Below the pieces are notes generated by a model, which saw only the letters and a list, made by a program, of their open reading frames with translations, was not told where the DNA came from and made no database searches. 35,318 bases of DNA from an uncultured Alphaproteobacteria bacterium (GTDB lineage Bacteria; Pseudomonadota; Alphaproteobacteria; Sphingomonadales; SMXR01): contig CAKZLM010000107.1 of assembly GCA_937126915.1 (NCBI GenBank), forward strand, positions 1 through 35,318, written 5' to 3'. Both the position numbers and the translations under genes were made by a program. This document shows, in pieces, positions 17,968 to 27,300 of this stretch; the stretch's first letter is position 1, and each line of letters opens with the position of its first letter.

Positions 17968-17988
17968 AGTCTAATACCTTTAATATAT

Positions 17989-18108
17989 CTTACGCAGTTA
18001 ATATCGTGCCAGTAAAGTGCGTAAGTGTATCTCGACGGGCCGTATAGTCTGTTAATCAATTGGCGATTAACACCACCCTTCTATACCTCAATTGCTTGTA
18101 AGTAAAGA
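17989..18108 (-). promoter_or_regulatory. Structured leader and candidate promoter of the cold-shock gene
   Basis: Two perfect inverted repeats sit between a putative promoter and the cold-shock gene: GTTAATC with GATTAAC (18071-18051, 7 bp, 7-nt loop) and CTTACGCA with TGCGTAAG (18025-17989, 8 bp, 21-nt loop). A -10-like TATAGA is at 18085-18080 and a weak TCTTTA at 18108-18103, 17 bases apart, which would give a leader of roughly 105 bases. The hairpins are seen; the promoter is a guess. Confidence 0.5.
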
Positions 18109-18153
18109 TAATTCGTATATCATGATATTAGGCAAAGCTAAGGCATCAGAAAC

Positions 18154-18519
18154 ATGAACAAAACCGTTTTCAATGAATATTGTGCCTCCCTACCCGCCAC
18201 CAGTCATGTGGTTCAATGGGGTGGTGTCACTGTTTGGAAAGTTGGTGGCAAAATGTTTGCTTGTTTTAGCATGGGCCCCAAGGCTGATCCTCAAGAAAAA
18301 ATCAGCTTTAAATGCAGCGATATTGCCTTTGAAGTTTTATGTGAACAAGAGGCCTTTATCCCCGCCCCTTATTTAGCGCGCGGCAAGTGGGTACAGTGTA
18401 ACGCAAATGGGGGCGTCGACGACGATACATTGAAGAATTATATCAGCGATGCCCATGCAATTATTGCCGCAAAACTAAGCAAAAAAGCGCAAAAAGAATT
18501 GGGTCTCTTAAATCTTTAA
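18154..18519 (+). CDS. MmcQ/YjbR family DNA-binding-like protein
   Basis: The 121-residue protein is of the MmcQ/YjbR (DUF419) family, with a CyaY-like fold. Family features seen are HVVQWGGVTVWKVGGKMFACF near the N terminus, ISFKCSD in the middle and the conserved PAPYLARGKWVQCN (about 81-94), then a helical tail. Members have been described as small DNA-binding or double-wing proteins of unclear cellular function. AAGG lies some 12 bases before ATG 18154. It is divergent from the cold-shock gene and about 120 bases before the large secreted protein gene, with no terminator visible between them. Confidence 0.88.
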   Translation: MNKTVFNEYCASLPATSHVVQWGGVTVWKVGGKMFACFSMGPKADPQEKISFKCSDIAFEVLCEQEAFIPAPYLARGKWVQCNANGGVDDDTLKNYISDAHAIIAAKLSKKAQKELGLLNL

Positions 18520-18642
18520 ATCAGATGCTCAGTGCCCTGCCCGCAGCGCTTGGCTAGCGTATGGCCCGAGGGGGAACGACGCTTATCATTCAATGCATCG
18601 CTCCATTAAATAACCATCCTATAAAACAATGAGTAATGACCC

Positions 18643-21600
18643 ATGAAAAAAATTTCATCCATTGCGCTGGCCTTAGCCTTATCAACATCAGGCCTTGCTA
18701 TCAGCCAATCTTTCACTGACAGCGCCAACGCACAAGATTTTAAAGCTTTTGAATATCGTGAAATTGGCCCAACCCGCGGTGGTCGCGTCACCGCCGTTGC
18801 TGGCACCGTTGCTGAAGATGGCACCTTTTATCTAGGTGCCACAGGTGGGGGTGTTTGGAAATCAACCGATTATGGCACGTCTTGGCATAATGTCTCTGAT
18901 GGCTATTTTGCCAGCCCCTCTATTGGTGATATTGCTGTTTCACAGAATGACCCTAATGTCTTATATGTTGGTACCGGTACCGATGGCCTGCGCAGCAACA
19001 TCATTGCTGGTAAGGGGATGTATAAATCCATTGATGGTGGTGAAACGTGGGACCATATCGGCCTAACAGAAACAGGTCATATTGGCGCGGTTGAAATTGA
19101 TCCACGTAACAATAATATTGCTTATGTGGCGGCCATTGGTCAAGCCTTTAATGCCAATGAAGAACGTGGCCTTTATAAGACCACCGATGGCGGCAAGTCT
19201 TGGCAAAAAATTCTTTATATTAGTGATGAAGTTGGCATTTCAGATGTTGAGATGGTGCCCAACAATCCTGACATTTTGTTTGCCACCGCATGGAAAGCAA
19301 AACGCACCCCTTGGACCATCATTAGTGGTGGCAACCAAGACGAAGGCGGCGTTTATAAATCAATTGATGGCGGTGAAAACTGGGTCAAACTTGATGATAA
19401 TGGCCTTCCAACGGGTCTGATCGGTAAGATTGACCTTGCTGTTTCACCCGCTGATTCAAGCGTCGTTGCTGCCTTGGTTGAGGCCCCCGGTGATGTCGGC
19501 GGTCTATATATGTCTTATGACCAAGGTAAAACTTTTGAACATGTCTCAAATGAAGGCGGTATTCGAACCCGTCCTTTCTACTATGCCAACGTTGATCTTG
19601 ATCCCACAGATGCCAACATCGTTTATGTGATGGCGACGGGTTATTATAAATCCACCAATGGCGGTAAGAAATGGCAACGCCTGCGCCCGCCCCATGGTGA
19701 CAGCCATGATATGTGGATCCACCCTGAAAAGCCAAATATGTTCATTCAGGCCAATGATGGTGGTGCCAACGTAACCTTTAATGGCGGTCAAACTTGGACC
19801 AGTCAGTTTAACCAACCAACTGCAGAACTTTATACGGTGGAGGCCGATGACCAATATCCTTATTGGCTGTATGCGGGTCAGCAAGATAACTCAACCACCA
19901 TTGCGGTCCCTAGCAACGCCCCATATGGCAGTCAACATATTGCAGGCTGGATCATGGAAACAGGCGGTTGTGAAACCGGCCCAGCGGTTCCAAAACCGGG
20001 CAACCACAATATTGTTTATGCCAATTGTAAAGGCCGCTTTGGGGTTTATGACAAACGCACAGGCGTTGAAAAATCTTACTATGTTGGTGCCGCAAATCTT
20101 TATGGCCACAATCCGAAAGACTTGAAGCATCGCTTCCAGCGGGTGGCTCCTATTCACGTCTCGCCGCATAATGCTGATGTGGTTTATCATGGCTCGCAAT
20201 ATGTTCATCGTACCACAGACGATGGTGTTACATGGGAAACCATCTCCCCTGACCTAACCGCCAATGATCCTGACAAACAGGTTATTTCAGGCGCGCCGAT
20301 CACCCGCGACATTACTGGTGAGGAATATTATTCAACGCTTTATTCTATCCGCGAAAGCAGCATCGCTGCGGGTGTGATCTGGACAGGTTCCAACGATGGC
20401 GTTGTTGCCGTCACCCGTGACAATGGTGAAACATGGAACAAAGTTACCCCTCGCCGCCTACCAGAGGGTGGCCGTGTAGACAGTGTTGAACCTTCACCAC
20501 ACGATGCCGCTACCGCCTACATCAGCGTGTTACGTTATCAGTTAGGCGACTGGAAGCCATACATCTATAAAACTGATGATTATGGCCGCAGTTGGGACCT
20601 TTTAACCAATGGCCGCAATGGTATTCCCTCAGACCATCCCGTTCGAGTTGTACGTGAAGACCCTGAACGCCAAGGTCTTCTCTATGCAGGTACCGAGTAT
20701 GGTATGTTCATTTCTATGGATGATGGTGAAACTTGGAAGCCTTTCCAACAAAACTTACCAGTCACCCCTGTGACCGATCTTAAGCGTCATCGTGATGACT
20801 TGGTGATGACCACAATGGGCCGAGGCTTCTGGGTGCTGGATAATGTTACCACTATGCACCAAGCCAGCTTTGGTACAGTAGATGCGGGTCAGGCAGCGCT
20901 CTTTAAACCTGCCGACACCATCCGTTACCGTATGCCAAAAGGCCGCTGGGGTGGGTCTGACAGTGTTCCGCAATATCCACGTCCAAGTGTGATCATTGAT
21001 TATCAAATTCCAACAGGCTTTAAAGGGGCTGTGAAGATGGATATCCTTGATAGCAATGGCACTGTGGTCAACACCTTTGTCAATGGCCCTAAGGTTGATG
21101 ACCAAGTGATCAATGATATGAACCTCAGCAGCACCATTTACATTGTGAACCCTGCCTTAAGCACCAAGCCCGGCATAAACCGTTTCCACTGGGATATGAG
21201 CCATCAAGGCCCATGGGACGCCAACCCACGCCGCGCCTACAGCCGTGGCGCCATGGTTACGCCGGGTGATTATACCGTGCGCCTAACTGTCGGTGATAAG
21301 GTTATGTCTGAAAGCTTTAGCTTAAAACCAAACCCAACGGTTGTTAATGCGGGTACCAGCGTTGCTGATATTGAAGAGCAAACCACCCTTGCCTTAAAGG
21401 TAACCGATCTATTGTCAGAGGGGCGTATGTTGGTCGCCAACCTTCAAAAAGAATTGAAGGACGGCAGCACCCGCGAAGCGCAGGTTAAAGCAGCCTTGGA
21501 ACAACTAACCGCCAAACGCATCACCTATCCACAGCCTAAGATCGTTGATCAAATGGGGTATTTATACTTCCAATTCTTAGGCGCTGACCAAAAACCAGGT

Positions 21601-21669
21601 GGTGATATGGTGGCACAATATGAAAACCTAAAAGCGCAGTTTGAAGCAGTAAAAGCCAGCTTGAACTAG
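18643..21669 (+). CDS. Secreted VPS10/sortilin-like Asp-box (BNR) repeat protein 1
   Basis: The 1008-residue precursor has a signal peptide (about 1-30, ending SANAQ). The body (about 35-740) is a beta-propeller of many Asp boxes (S/T-x-D-x-G-x-x-W): for example KSTDYGTSW, KSIDGGETW, KTTDGGKSW, KSIDGGENW, TRDNGETW, KTDDYGRSW and SMDDGETW. The opening GPTRGGRVTAVAG is typical of bacterial sortilin N-terminal/VPS10-domain proteins, often annotated as glycosyl hydrolases. The last 260 residues hold a beta domain (FHWDMSHQGPW) and a helical tail. No catalytic residues can be assigned; ligand binding or peptide/carbohydrate processing in the periplasm are possible. It is a paralogue of the 24371-27517 protein. 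The gene is monocistronic, with the terminator at 21703. Confidence 0.88.
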   Translation: MKKISSIALALALSTSGLAISQSFTDSANAQDFKAFEYREIGPTRGGRVTAVAGTVAEDGTFYLGATGGGVWKSTDYGTSWHNVSDGYFASPSIGDIAVSQNDPNVLYVGTGTDGLRSNIIAGKGMYKSIDGGETWDHIGLTETGHIGAVEIDPRNNNIAYVAAIGQAFNANEERGLYKTTDGGKSWQKILYISDEVGISDVEMVPNNPDILFATAWKAKRTPWTIISGGNQDEGGVYKSIDGGENWVKLDDNGLPTGLIGKIDLAVSPADSSVVAALVEAPGDVGGLYMSYDQGKTFEHVSNEGGIRTRPFYYANVDLDPTDANIVYVMATGYYKSTNGGKKWQRLRPPHGDSHDMWIHPEKPNMFIQANDGGANVTFNGGQTWTSQFNQPTAELYTVEADDQYPYWLYAGQQDNSTTIAVPSNAPYGSQHIAGWIMETGGCETGPAVPKPGNHNIVYANCKGRFGVYDKRTGVEKSYYVGAANLYGHNPKDLKHRFQRVAPIHVSPHNADVVYHGSQYVHRTTDDGVTWETISPDLTANDPDKQVISGAPITRDITGEEYYSTLYSIRESSIAAGVIWTGSNDGVVAVTRDNGETWNKVTPRRLPEGGRVDSVEPSPHDAATAYISVLRYQLGDWKPYIYKTDDYGRSWDLLTNGRNGIPSDHPVRVVREDPERQGLLYAGTEYGMFISMDDGETWKPFQQNLPVTPVTDLKRHRDDLVMTTMGRGFWVLDNVTTMHQASFGTVDAGQAALFKPADTIRYRMPKGRWGGSDSVPQYPRPSVIIDYQIPTGFKGAVKMDILDSNGTVVNTFVNGPKVDDQVINDMNLSSTIYIVNPALSTKPGINRFHWDMSHQGPWDANPRRAYSRGAMVTPGDYTVRLTVGDKVMSESFSLKPNPTVVNAGTSVADIEEQTTLALKVTDLLSEGRMLVANLQKELKDGSTREAQVKAALEQLTAKRITYPQPKIVDQMGYLYFQFLGADQKPGGDMVAQYENLKAQFEAVKASLN

Positions 21670-21702
21670 GCCGACAACCCAATCCAACTGATAAAACATA
21701 AG

Positions 21703-21737
21703 AAAAGGCACCGACAATAACGTTGGTGCCTTTTTTT
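21703..21737. terminator. Bidirectional terminator with GGCACCGAC stem
   Basis: AAAGGCACCGAC (21704-21715) pairs with GTTGGTGCCTTT (21722-21733), one G-T pair, 6-nt loop, T7 downstream. It ends the Asp-box protein gene and, read backwards with a shorter T run, could also serve the converging orphan gene at 21751. Confidence 0.9.
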
Positions 21738-21750
21738 GTGGTTCTTAGTA

Positions 21751-22689
21751 TTAATCAAATAAACTTGGCCTCTCGTCACCAATTTGTTGAATATGAGTAA
21801 AAATAACCTTTGGCTTTCTTGCAGAAACCTCCCCTTTATCTTCTCTAGAAATATAGCCCGTGACTCTGCATTCAGTAAATAAGCACTCTTTATATCTAAC
21901 TATTCTGCCTGTTTTAGGCGTACAAGTTAAAACATGCCCCTTATACCAAAGCCCTAAATTATTGCTTCTCTCATTACCTTTTGTCAGACTGCCAATTAAT
22001 TCCACTTGTTTTCCATGCTCTAATTCAGGAAACAAAACCTCTTCCTCTACATCATCAGAGCCAAAAATGAATTTATCTCTTGTCGTGATTACCTCTTCTA
22101 CAATTTCATCTTTATCTTTTACGCCAATTTTTAAATTTTTGTCGCTCTCAATTAAGTCTGCAACCTTTTTCAATAATTTATCATTAGATTTTTGTATTAG
22201 TTCATAAATGTCCCTAGGAATTTCTAATTCACTATCTTCATCATTTACTACAATCACTTGATCTTTTTTTTGGTCGTATCTCAACTTATTTGAGTTTTGG
22301 CTTGAAGCACTTCTGCAATGCTTTCCAAGCTTTACAAACCAAACTAATCCAGCAATAGATTTCTTAATAATATCTTTAAAGCCAATATCATTAAAGTCTT
22401 TATCAGCCATTTTCTGCGCAGCTTTTGCTGTGTATGCCGCACCAGCAACTTTCATTATAAGTTCGATTGCATCAGGAATTAGTATTTCCCATGAGCCGCG
22501 CCTTATTTTCACAGGCAAATCAAAATCAACATTTTTAAGAGAAGGAACTTGTTTAATTGTTAAATAACGAATTGCCTCGTCGAGTCCTAATAACGCTTGT
22601 GCAGATTGCCTAGCGTCCATGAAACCTTCATTAACTTTCTTCCCCTCATACTTCAAAAACCCCAGTATCAAATCAATATCATCAGACAA
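21751..22689 (-). CDS. Hypothetical AT-rich orphan protein (DUF7946-like layout)
   Basis: No characterised function is recognised. The 312-residue protein is soluble. Its N-terminal half (about 1-125) begins DIDLILGFLKYEGKKV, has a helical DARQSAQALLGLDEAIRYL stretch and a RRGSWEILIPDAIEL motif; this layout reminds me of DUF7946-type proteins seen in accessory gene clusters (from memory, unverified). A charged linker (about 135-215) leads to a beta-rich C-terminal domain (about 225-305, with KQVELIGSLTKGNERSNNLG and FTECRVTGYISRED). In-frame GTG 22695 is only one base from GAGG (22700-22697), while TTG 22689 is seven bases from it, so TTG is preferred. The gene is much more AT-rich than its neighbours and sits alone between two terminators, which suggests acquisition. 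Confidence 0.7.
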   Translation of the reverse strand: MSDDIDLILGFLKYEGKKVNEGFMDARQSAQALLGLDEAIRYLTIKQVPSLKNVDFDLPVKIRRGSWEILIPDAIELIMKVAGAAYTAKAAQKMADKDFNDIGFKDIIKKSIAGLVWFVKLGKHCRSASSQNSNKLRYDQKKDQVIVVNDEDSELEIPRDIYELIQKSNDKLLKKVADLIESDKNLKIGVKDKDEIVEEVITTRDKFIFGSDDVEEEVLFPELEHGKQVELIGSLTKGNERSNNLGLWYKGHVLTCTPKTGRIVRYKECLFTECRVTGYISREDKGEVSARKPKVIFTHIQQIGDERPSLFD

Positions 22690-22785
22690 CTTCACACCTC
22701 ATAGTTATGCGTAAATAAAAAACAATTATTGCGTGAGATATTCAAACAGACAACTAAAAAATCTTTTATTGCCTTTGAAGTAATC

Positions 22786-22820
22786 AAAAAAGGCACCGAC
22801 AGAAATGTCGATGCCTTTAT
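22786..22820 (-). terminator. Terminator of the amidohydrolase gene (GGCACCGACA family)
   Basis: On the minus strand, a 13-bp stem (22818-22806 with 22801-22789, one mismatch) around a 4-nt loop ends in T6 (22791-22786). It lies 82 bases after the amidohydrolase stop at 22900. The stem shares AAAGGCACCGACA with the hairpin at 21704. Confidence 0.8.
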
Positions 22821-22899
22821 TTTAGCCTCCGTATGGGCTTTTCACCCTAACATAAGGCGTGCTCAGGACTGGTACGGCTTTCGCCGCGAATCCCCCTTC

Positions 22900-24204
22900 C
22901 TAGTCTTTATAGACCTTGCCGCCTTTCATGACGAAGCTGACATTGCGAATGTCTTTCACTTCTTCTAGCGGATTACCATCAATGGCGATGATATCAGCAA
23001 GTTTGCCTTCTTCAACGGTGCCTAATTCATCGGTCACGTCAAGCAGGTCAGCGGCATTAACCGTGGCCATTTTAAGGGCGTCTTTAATATCAATGCCCCA
23101 CTCAACCATGATCTCAATCTCGCGATAGTTTTTACCATGGGGCACCACGCCAGCATCACTGCCCGTTGCCATTGGCACACCCATCTCATAGGCCATTTTC
23201 ACGGTTTTCGGGTGGGTTTCGATGAAATGTTCATTATGCTCTTTAATCGCTTCAGACGTGCGCTCGCTTTTCTGCATGCCCGCCAGCATATCCTGTACCG
23301 CAACAGTTGGGATGAAATAAACCCCTTTCGATTTCATTTTACGAAGGGCCTTACGGTCCAAGAATGTGCCATGTTCGATAGATTTAATATCATAATTCAG
23401 CATAAAGTTACCGCTGGCGGTTGGGTGGCTGTGAGTGGCAACTTTCACCTTATATTTAGCGGCAACACCCATAATGGCCTCAACCTCATCTTCAAAGAAA
23501 ACCGGGGCGCCATCGGCCTGTGAGCAGATAATTTGGAAGCCCGAGCAAGACGAATAAATCTTAAACCAGTTAGCCCCTTCACGGAAATTATCGCGGGCCA
23601 TGCGGCGGCAATTATCAACACCGTTACAGTCTTTGCCTTCAGCCCGGCCTGAACCCACACCAAAGGTCACACCAGAAGCATGAATACGTGGTCCTGCAAT
23701 ATCATCGCTTTCAATACGGTCTTTTAGATCAAACAAGGGCTTACCAGATGACCCCAAGTCACGCACGGTGGTGTATCCCGCCATTAAAGTAGCGCGGGCA
23801 TTTTTGGTCATCATATAAGCACGATCATAATCACCATCGACACTTACGCCGCGCTGTGACATGAAATGCACATGCATATCCATCAAGCCCGGCATGACAA
23901 ATTTGTCTTTCATATCAAGGATAGTGACATCTTCATTGTCAATGTCAGCGGTATCAACATAACCATCTTTCACAGCAACGATTTTACCATCTGACACAAT
24001 CACAGACTTTTCCATCATTGGGTCAGAACCCGGCACCGCCAATAGCGTGCCTGCATGAATGATGCTTACCTTAACGGGCTTTACTTTTTCTTCCGATGCT
24101 TCTTTGCTATCTTTACCGTGATTATCATAAGCAATCATTGCACCCGCTGCCATCGGCATTGCCAAGGCCATCGCCATCACTGAACCTAATAATTTACCCC
24201 GCAT
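22900..24204 (-). CDS. Secreted metal-dependent amidohydrolase (prolidase/imidazolonepropionase-like)
   Basis: The 434-residue precursor has a signal peptide (about 1-22). It is an amidohydrolase-superfamily TIM barrel with a composite beta domain. Metal ligands are visible: His111 and His113 (MDMHVHF), Lys215 (NWFKIYSS, candidate carboxylated lysine), His258 (THSHPTA), His278 (IEHGTF) and Asp350 (GSDAG). It ends with the usual EGKLADIIAIDGNPL element. Close relatives include secreted Xaa-Pro dipeptidases and imidazolonepropionase-like enzymes; the substrate cannot be fixed. Ribosome site GGAGGG lies eight bases before ATG 24204. It stands between the two Asp-box proteins, in the same direction as the second (167-base gap with a terminator between). 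A role in degrading small peptides in the periplasm is plausible. Confidence 0.9.
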   Translation of the reverse strand: MRGKLLGSVMAMALAMPMAAGAMIAYDNHGKDSKEASEEKVKPVKVSIIHAGTLLAVPGSDPMMEKSVIVSDGKIVAVKDGYVDTADIDNEDVTILDMKDKFVMPGLMDMHVHFMSQRGVSVDGDYDRAYMMTKNARATLMAGYTTVRDLGSSGKPLFDLKDRIESDDIAGPRIHASGVTFGVGSGRAEGKDCNGVDNCRRMARDNFREGANWFKIYSSCSGFQIICSQADGAPVFFEDEVEAIMGVAAKYKVKVATHSHPTASGNFMLNYDIKSIEHGTFLDRKALRKMKSKGVYFIPTVAVQDMLAGMQKSERTSEAIKEHNEHFIETHPKTVKMAYEMGVPMATGSDAGVVPHGKNYREIEIMVEWGIDIKDALKMATVNAADLLDVTDELGTVEEGKLADIIAIDGNPLEEVKDIRNVSFVMKGGKVYKD

Positions 24205-24312
24205 TTTTCATCCCTCCATTAAAATAGTAAACGCTTAAAGGTAGGATGCCACAAGTTCCCCAAAGGGCAAGAGTTAATTTAAACATCCGTTACCACAAGC
24301 CGCCACTCATAG

Positions 24313-24346
24313 AAAAAGGGCCAACCGTTTTCAGGTTAGCCCTTTT
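24313..24346 (-). terminator. Terminator of the second Asp-box protein gene
   Basis: On the minus strand, AAAGGGCTAACC (24345-24334) pairs with GGTTGGCCCTTT (24326-24315) around a 7-nt loop, followed by T5. One G-T pair. It lies 25 bases past the stop and before the amidohydrolase start. Confidence 0.87.
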
Positions 24347-24370
24347 ATGTTTTCTTTATTGCTAGCAGTG

Positions 24371-27300
24371 CTATTGACGCACCACCATCACACCATTTGC
24401 CATGGCCCAATCGTTGATAGCTTTTAGCTCACCATTGATAATGGCATCACGGGATGCGGCATGGCCTTGCCACTGGGTTGATAAATCCTCCCAACGCTTA
24501 ACAGCCCCTGCGGTAACAGGTGGACCAGCACGGTCAAGAGCATCCAACAAATGTCGCACTTGGAAATCAAACATTGATGGCCAACTATCCTCATCCTCAT
24601 AGGCGCGGAACAACACTTGGGTGATTTCATTTTCCCATGCCGTGATTTTCTCAACCGCCGCACGGCCATTGCTGTGTAATTCATCAGCGTCATATTCATC
24701 CATTAATTGCTGAACCATGGTACGTGATTGGCGCAACCCATCAAGATCGCCCAATAACTGGTTCATCAATCCCATGGCTTGGTCCATGCGCATGGCAAGG
24801 TCATCATATTCTTGCTGGCTTGCTTCAATCCTTGGATCAGGGGCCACAGTGAAAGATACCGATTGCTGCATACCATCAACGCTGATGGTGGCAGAATAAT
24901 CACCCGGCACCACCGTCGGTCCTCCATAACCCGCAAAGATACGAATATCCGGAATACAAATGGTGCCAGCCTTGCGCATGTCCCACGTCCAGCTATTCAT
25001 GCCTTTTTTGGTGCTTGGATAGCTATATGTACGCTCAAGACGTGGCGGTGTGTTGGCGATCATACAACGGTCGCGATCGCTCTCTGCGCTTTCGTAGGTG
25101 CGGATTACCTCGCCTGCAGCATTTTTAATGTCGATGGTTAGTGGCCCCTTAGCGTCTTCTTTTAAGAAATAACTAAAGTGAACACCACTGGCAGGGTTAG
25201 CCCCACGAATGCCAGAGCCACCGCCACCGGTGCGCATTAAGCTGTTATCGCCAGAGACAAATAAGGCCAAGTCAGCCTTACTTTCATCGCCTTTAATATC
25301 TTGCAAATAAGTCAAATCATCCATCACCCAAAAGCCACGACCTTGTGTCGCAGCAATAAGATCACCTTGTCTGATCTTCAGGTCGGTGATGGGCACAGGT
25401 GGCAAGTTCAGCTTTAAAGACTGCCAATTTTTACCATCGTCAAAAGACACAAACATTTCCTTTTCACCACCAGCATAAAGAAGCCCTTGGCGAACAGTAT
25501 CTTCACGTACCACCCGCACAAAGGTGTCTTGCGGCAGGCCCTTATCAATCCGCTTCCAGCTTTTGCCATAGTTGGTGGTTTTATAAATATACGGGCGGAA
25601 GTCACCCATCTTATATGCCGTGATGGTGATATAAGCAGTTGCGGCATCATGCTTTGACACCTCAATGGCGTTGATCATGCCTTCAGGCGCGCCGCGGGGT
25701 GTAACATTATCCCAAGATTGGCCCTCATCACGGGTCAGATGCACCAAGCCATCATCACTGCCCACCCACAACACGTCTTTTTCATGCATCGATGGTTTGA
25801 TATAAAAAATGGTGCCATAATATTCAGCGCCCACACTTTCATTGGTGATAGGGCCACCGTTTATACCTTGGTATTCTTTATTATTGCGGGTTAGGTCACC
25901 GCTAATTTCAGTCCATGTCACACCACGATCCGATGTTTTCATTAACTTATGCGAACCATAATAAATGATGCTTGGGTCATGCGGGTTGGCCGCAACAGGG
26001 GCATTCCAGTTGGCACGGTGCTCAATATCCTCTGCCGCGCGCCCAAAGACATATTCAGGGTAAGGCTTAATCGGGCGGGTACGTTTTGTTACCGTATCAA
26101 ACTCGGTCAAGGTATTGTTGATGGTGGTGGCATAAATGAACCGCGGGTTATCAGGATCAAAGGCAATATGGGCACTTTCACCGCCGCCCACAGCAAAGAA
26201 ATCCTCAGCCCCGATACCGTTTCTAAAGGTTTGGTTTAACATTGCTACGGTGGTGTTATCTTGCTGGCCCGCATAAATGCGATAAGGCATTTGGTTATCG
26301 GTTTTGACCCGATAAAATTGTGCCGTTGGTTGGTTATAAATACTTGACCAGCTTTTACCACCATCAAAGGTTACCGTGGCCCCACCATCATTGGCATTGA
26401 TCATGTTTTTGCTGTTTTCAGGATTAATCCAATGATCATGATGGTCACTGTGGGGGGTCCGCAAAATGTCATAGGTTTTACCGCCATCGGTGGACTTCAT
26501 GAAGGTTACGTTTGAGACATAAACCGTTTCAGGGTCCGATGGATCAGCAGTTATGCGGTTATAATACCACGGGCGTGACTGCACCAAACGTGACGTGCTC
26601 ATCAGTGACCAGTTTTCACCAAAGTCATCACTGCGGTAAACACCGCCTTTGCCTTCTTCGGCTTCAACCACGGCATAAACCCGTGATGGCTGGCTAGCAA
26701 CCACATCCACACCAATTTTACCCACCAAGGTAGGCAAGCCACTGGTCAGCTTGTTCCATGTTTCGCCGCCATCGGTGGATTTAAAGATGCCGCCATCGGT
26801 GCCGCCTGATTTGATATACCATGGCTTGCGGCCATTTTCCCACATTGCTGCATAAAGAATGCGCGGGTTGGTCGGATCAATGGCTAGTTCAGCTGCCCCT
26901 ACATCGGGCGCAACTTTTAACACATGGGTCCAAGTTTTACCGCCATCGGTGGTTTTGAAAACACCGCGATTTTCATTTTCCACCCAAATTTGCCCTTGGG
27001 CGGCAACCCATGCCACATCAGGGTTGGTGGGATGAATACGAATGCGTGATATTTGACCAACGGTTTCGAGGCCAATGCGCTGCCATGTTTTACCGGCATC
27101 GGTGGACTTATACATGCCATCGCCATCACTGGTGGTCACACCACGAATGGGCGCCTCACCCGTGCCCGCATACAGCACATTAATATCAGACGGTGCCACC
27201 GCAACCGCCCCAATGGTGCCAACGCCAAAATATTTATCACTGATGTTTTGCCATGAAAGACCCGCGTTTTCGGTTTTCCAAATGCCACCGCCTGTGGCCC

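Noticed and set aside
18880-20740. DNA repeats within the Asp-box protein gene
   Set aside because: The recurring bases encode the Asp-box motif (for example GATGGCGGT); they are protein repeats, not a CRISPR or mobile repeat.
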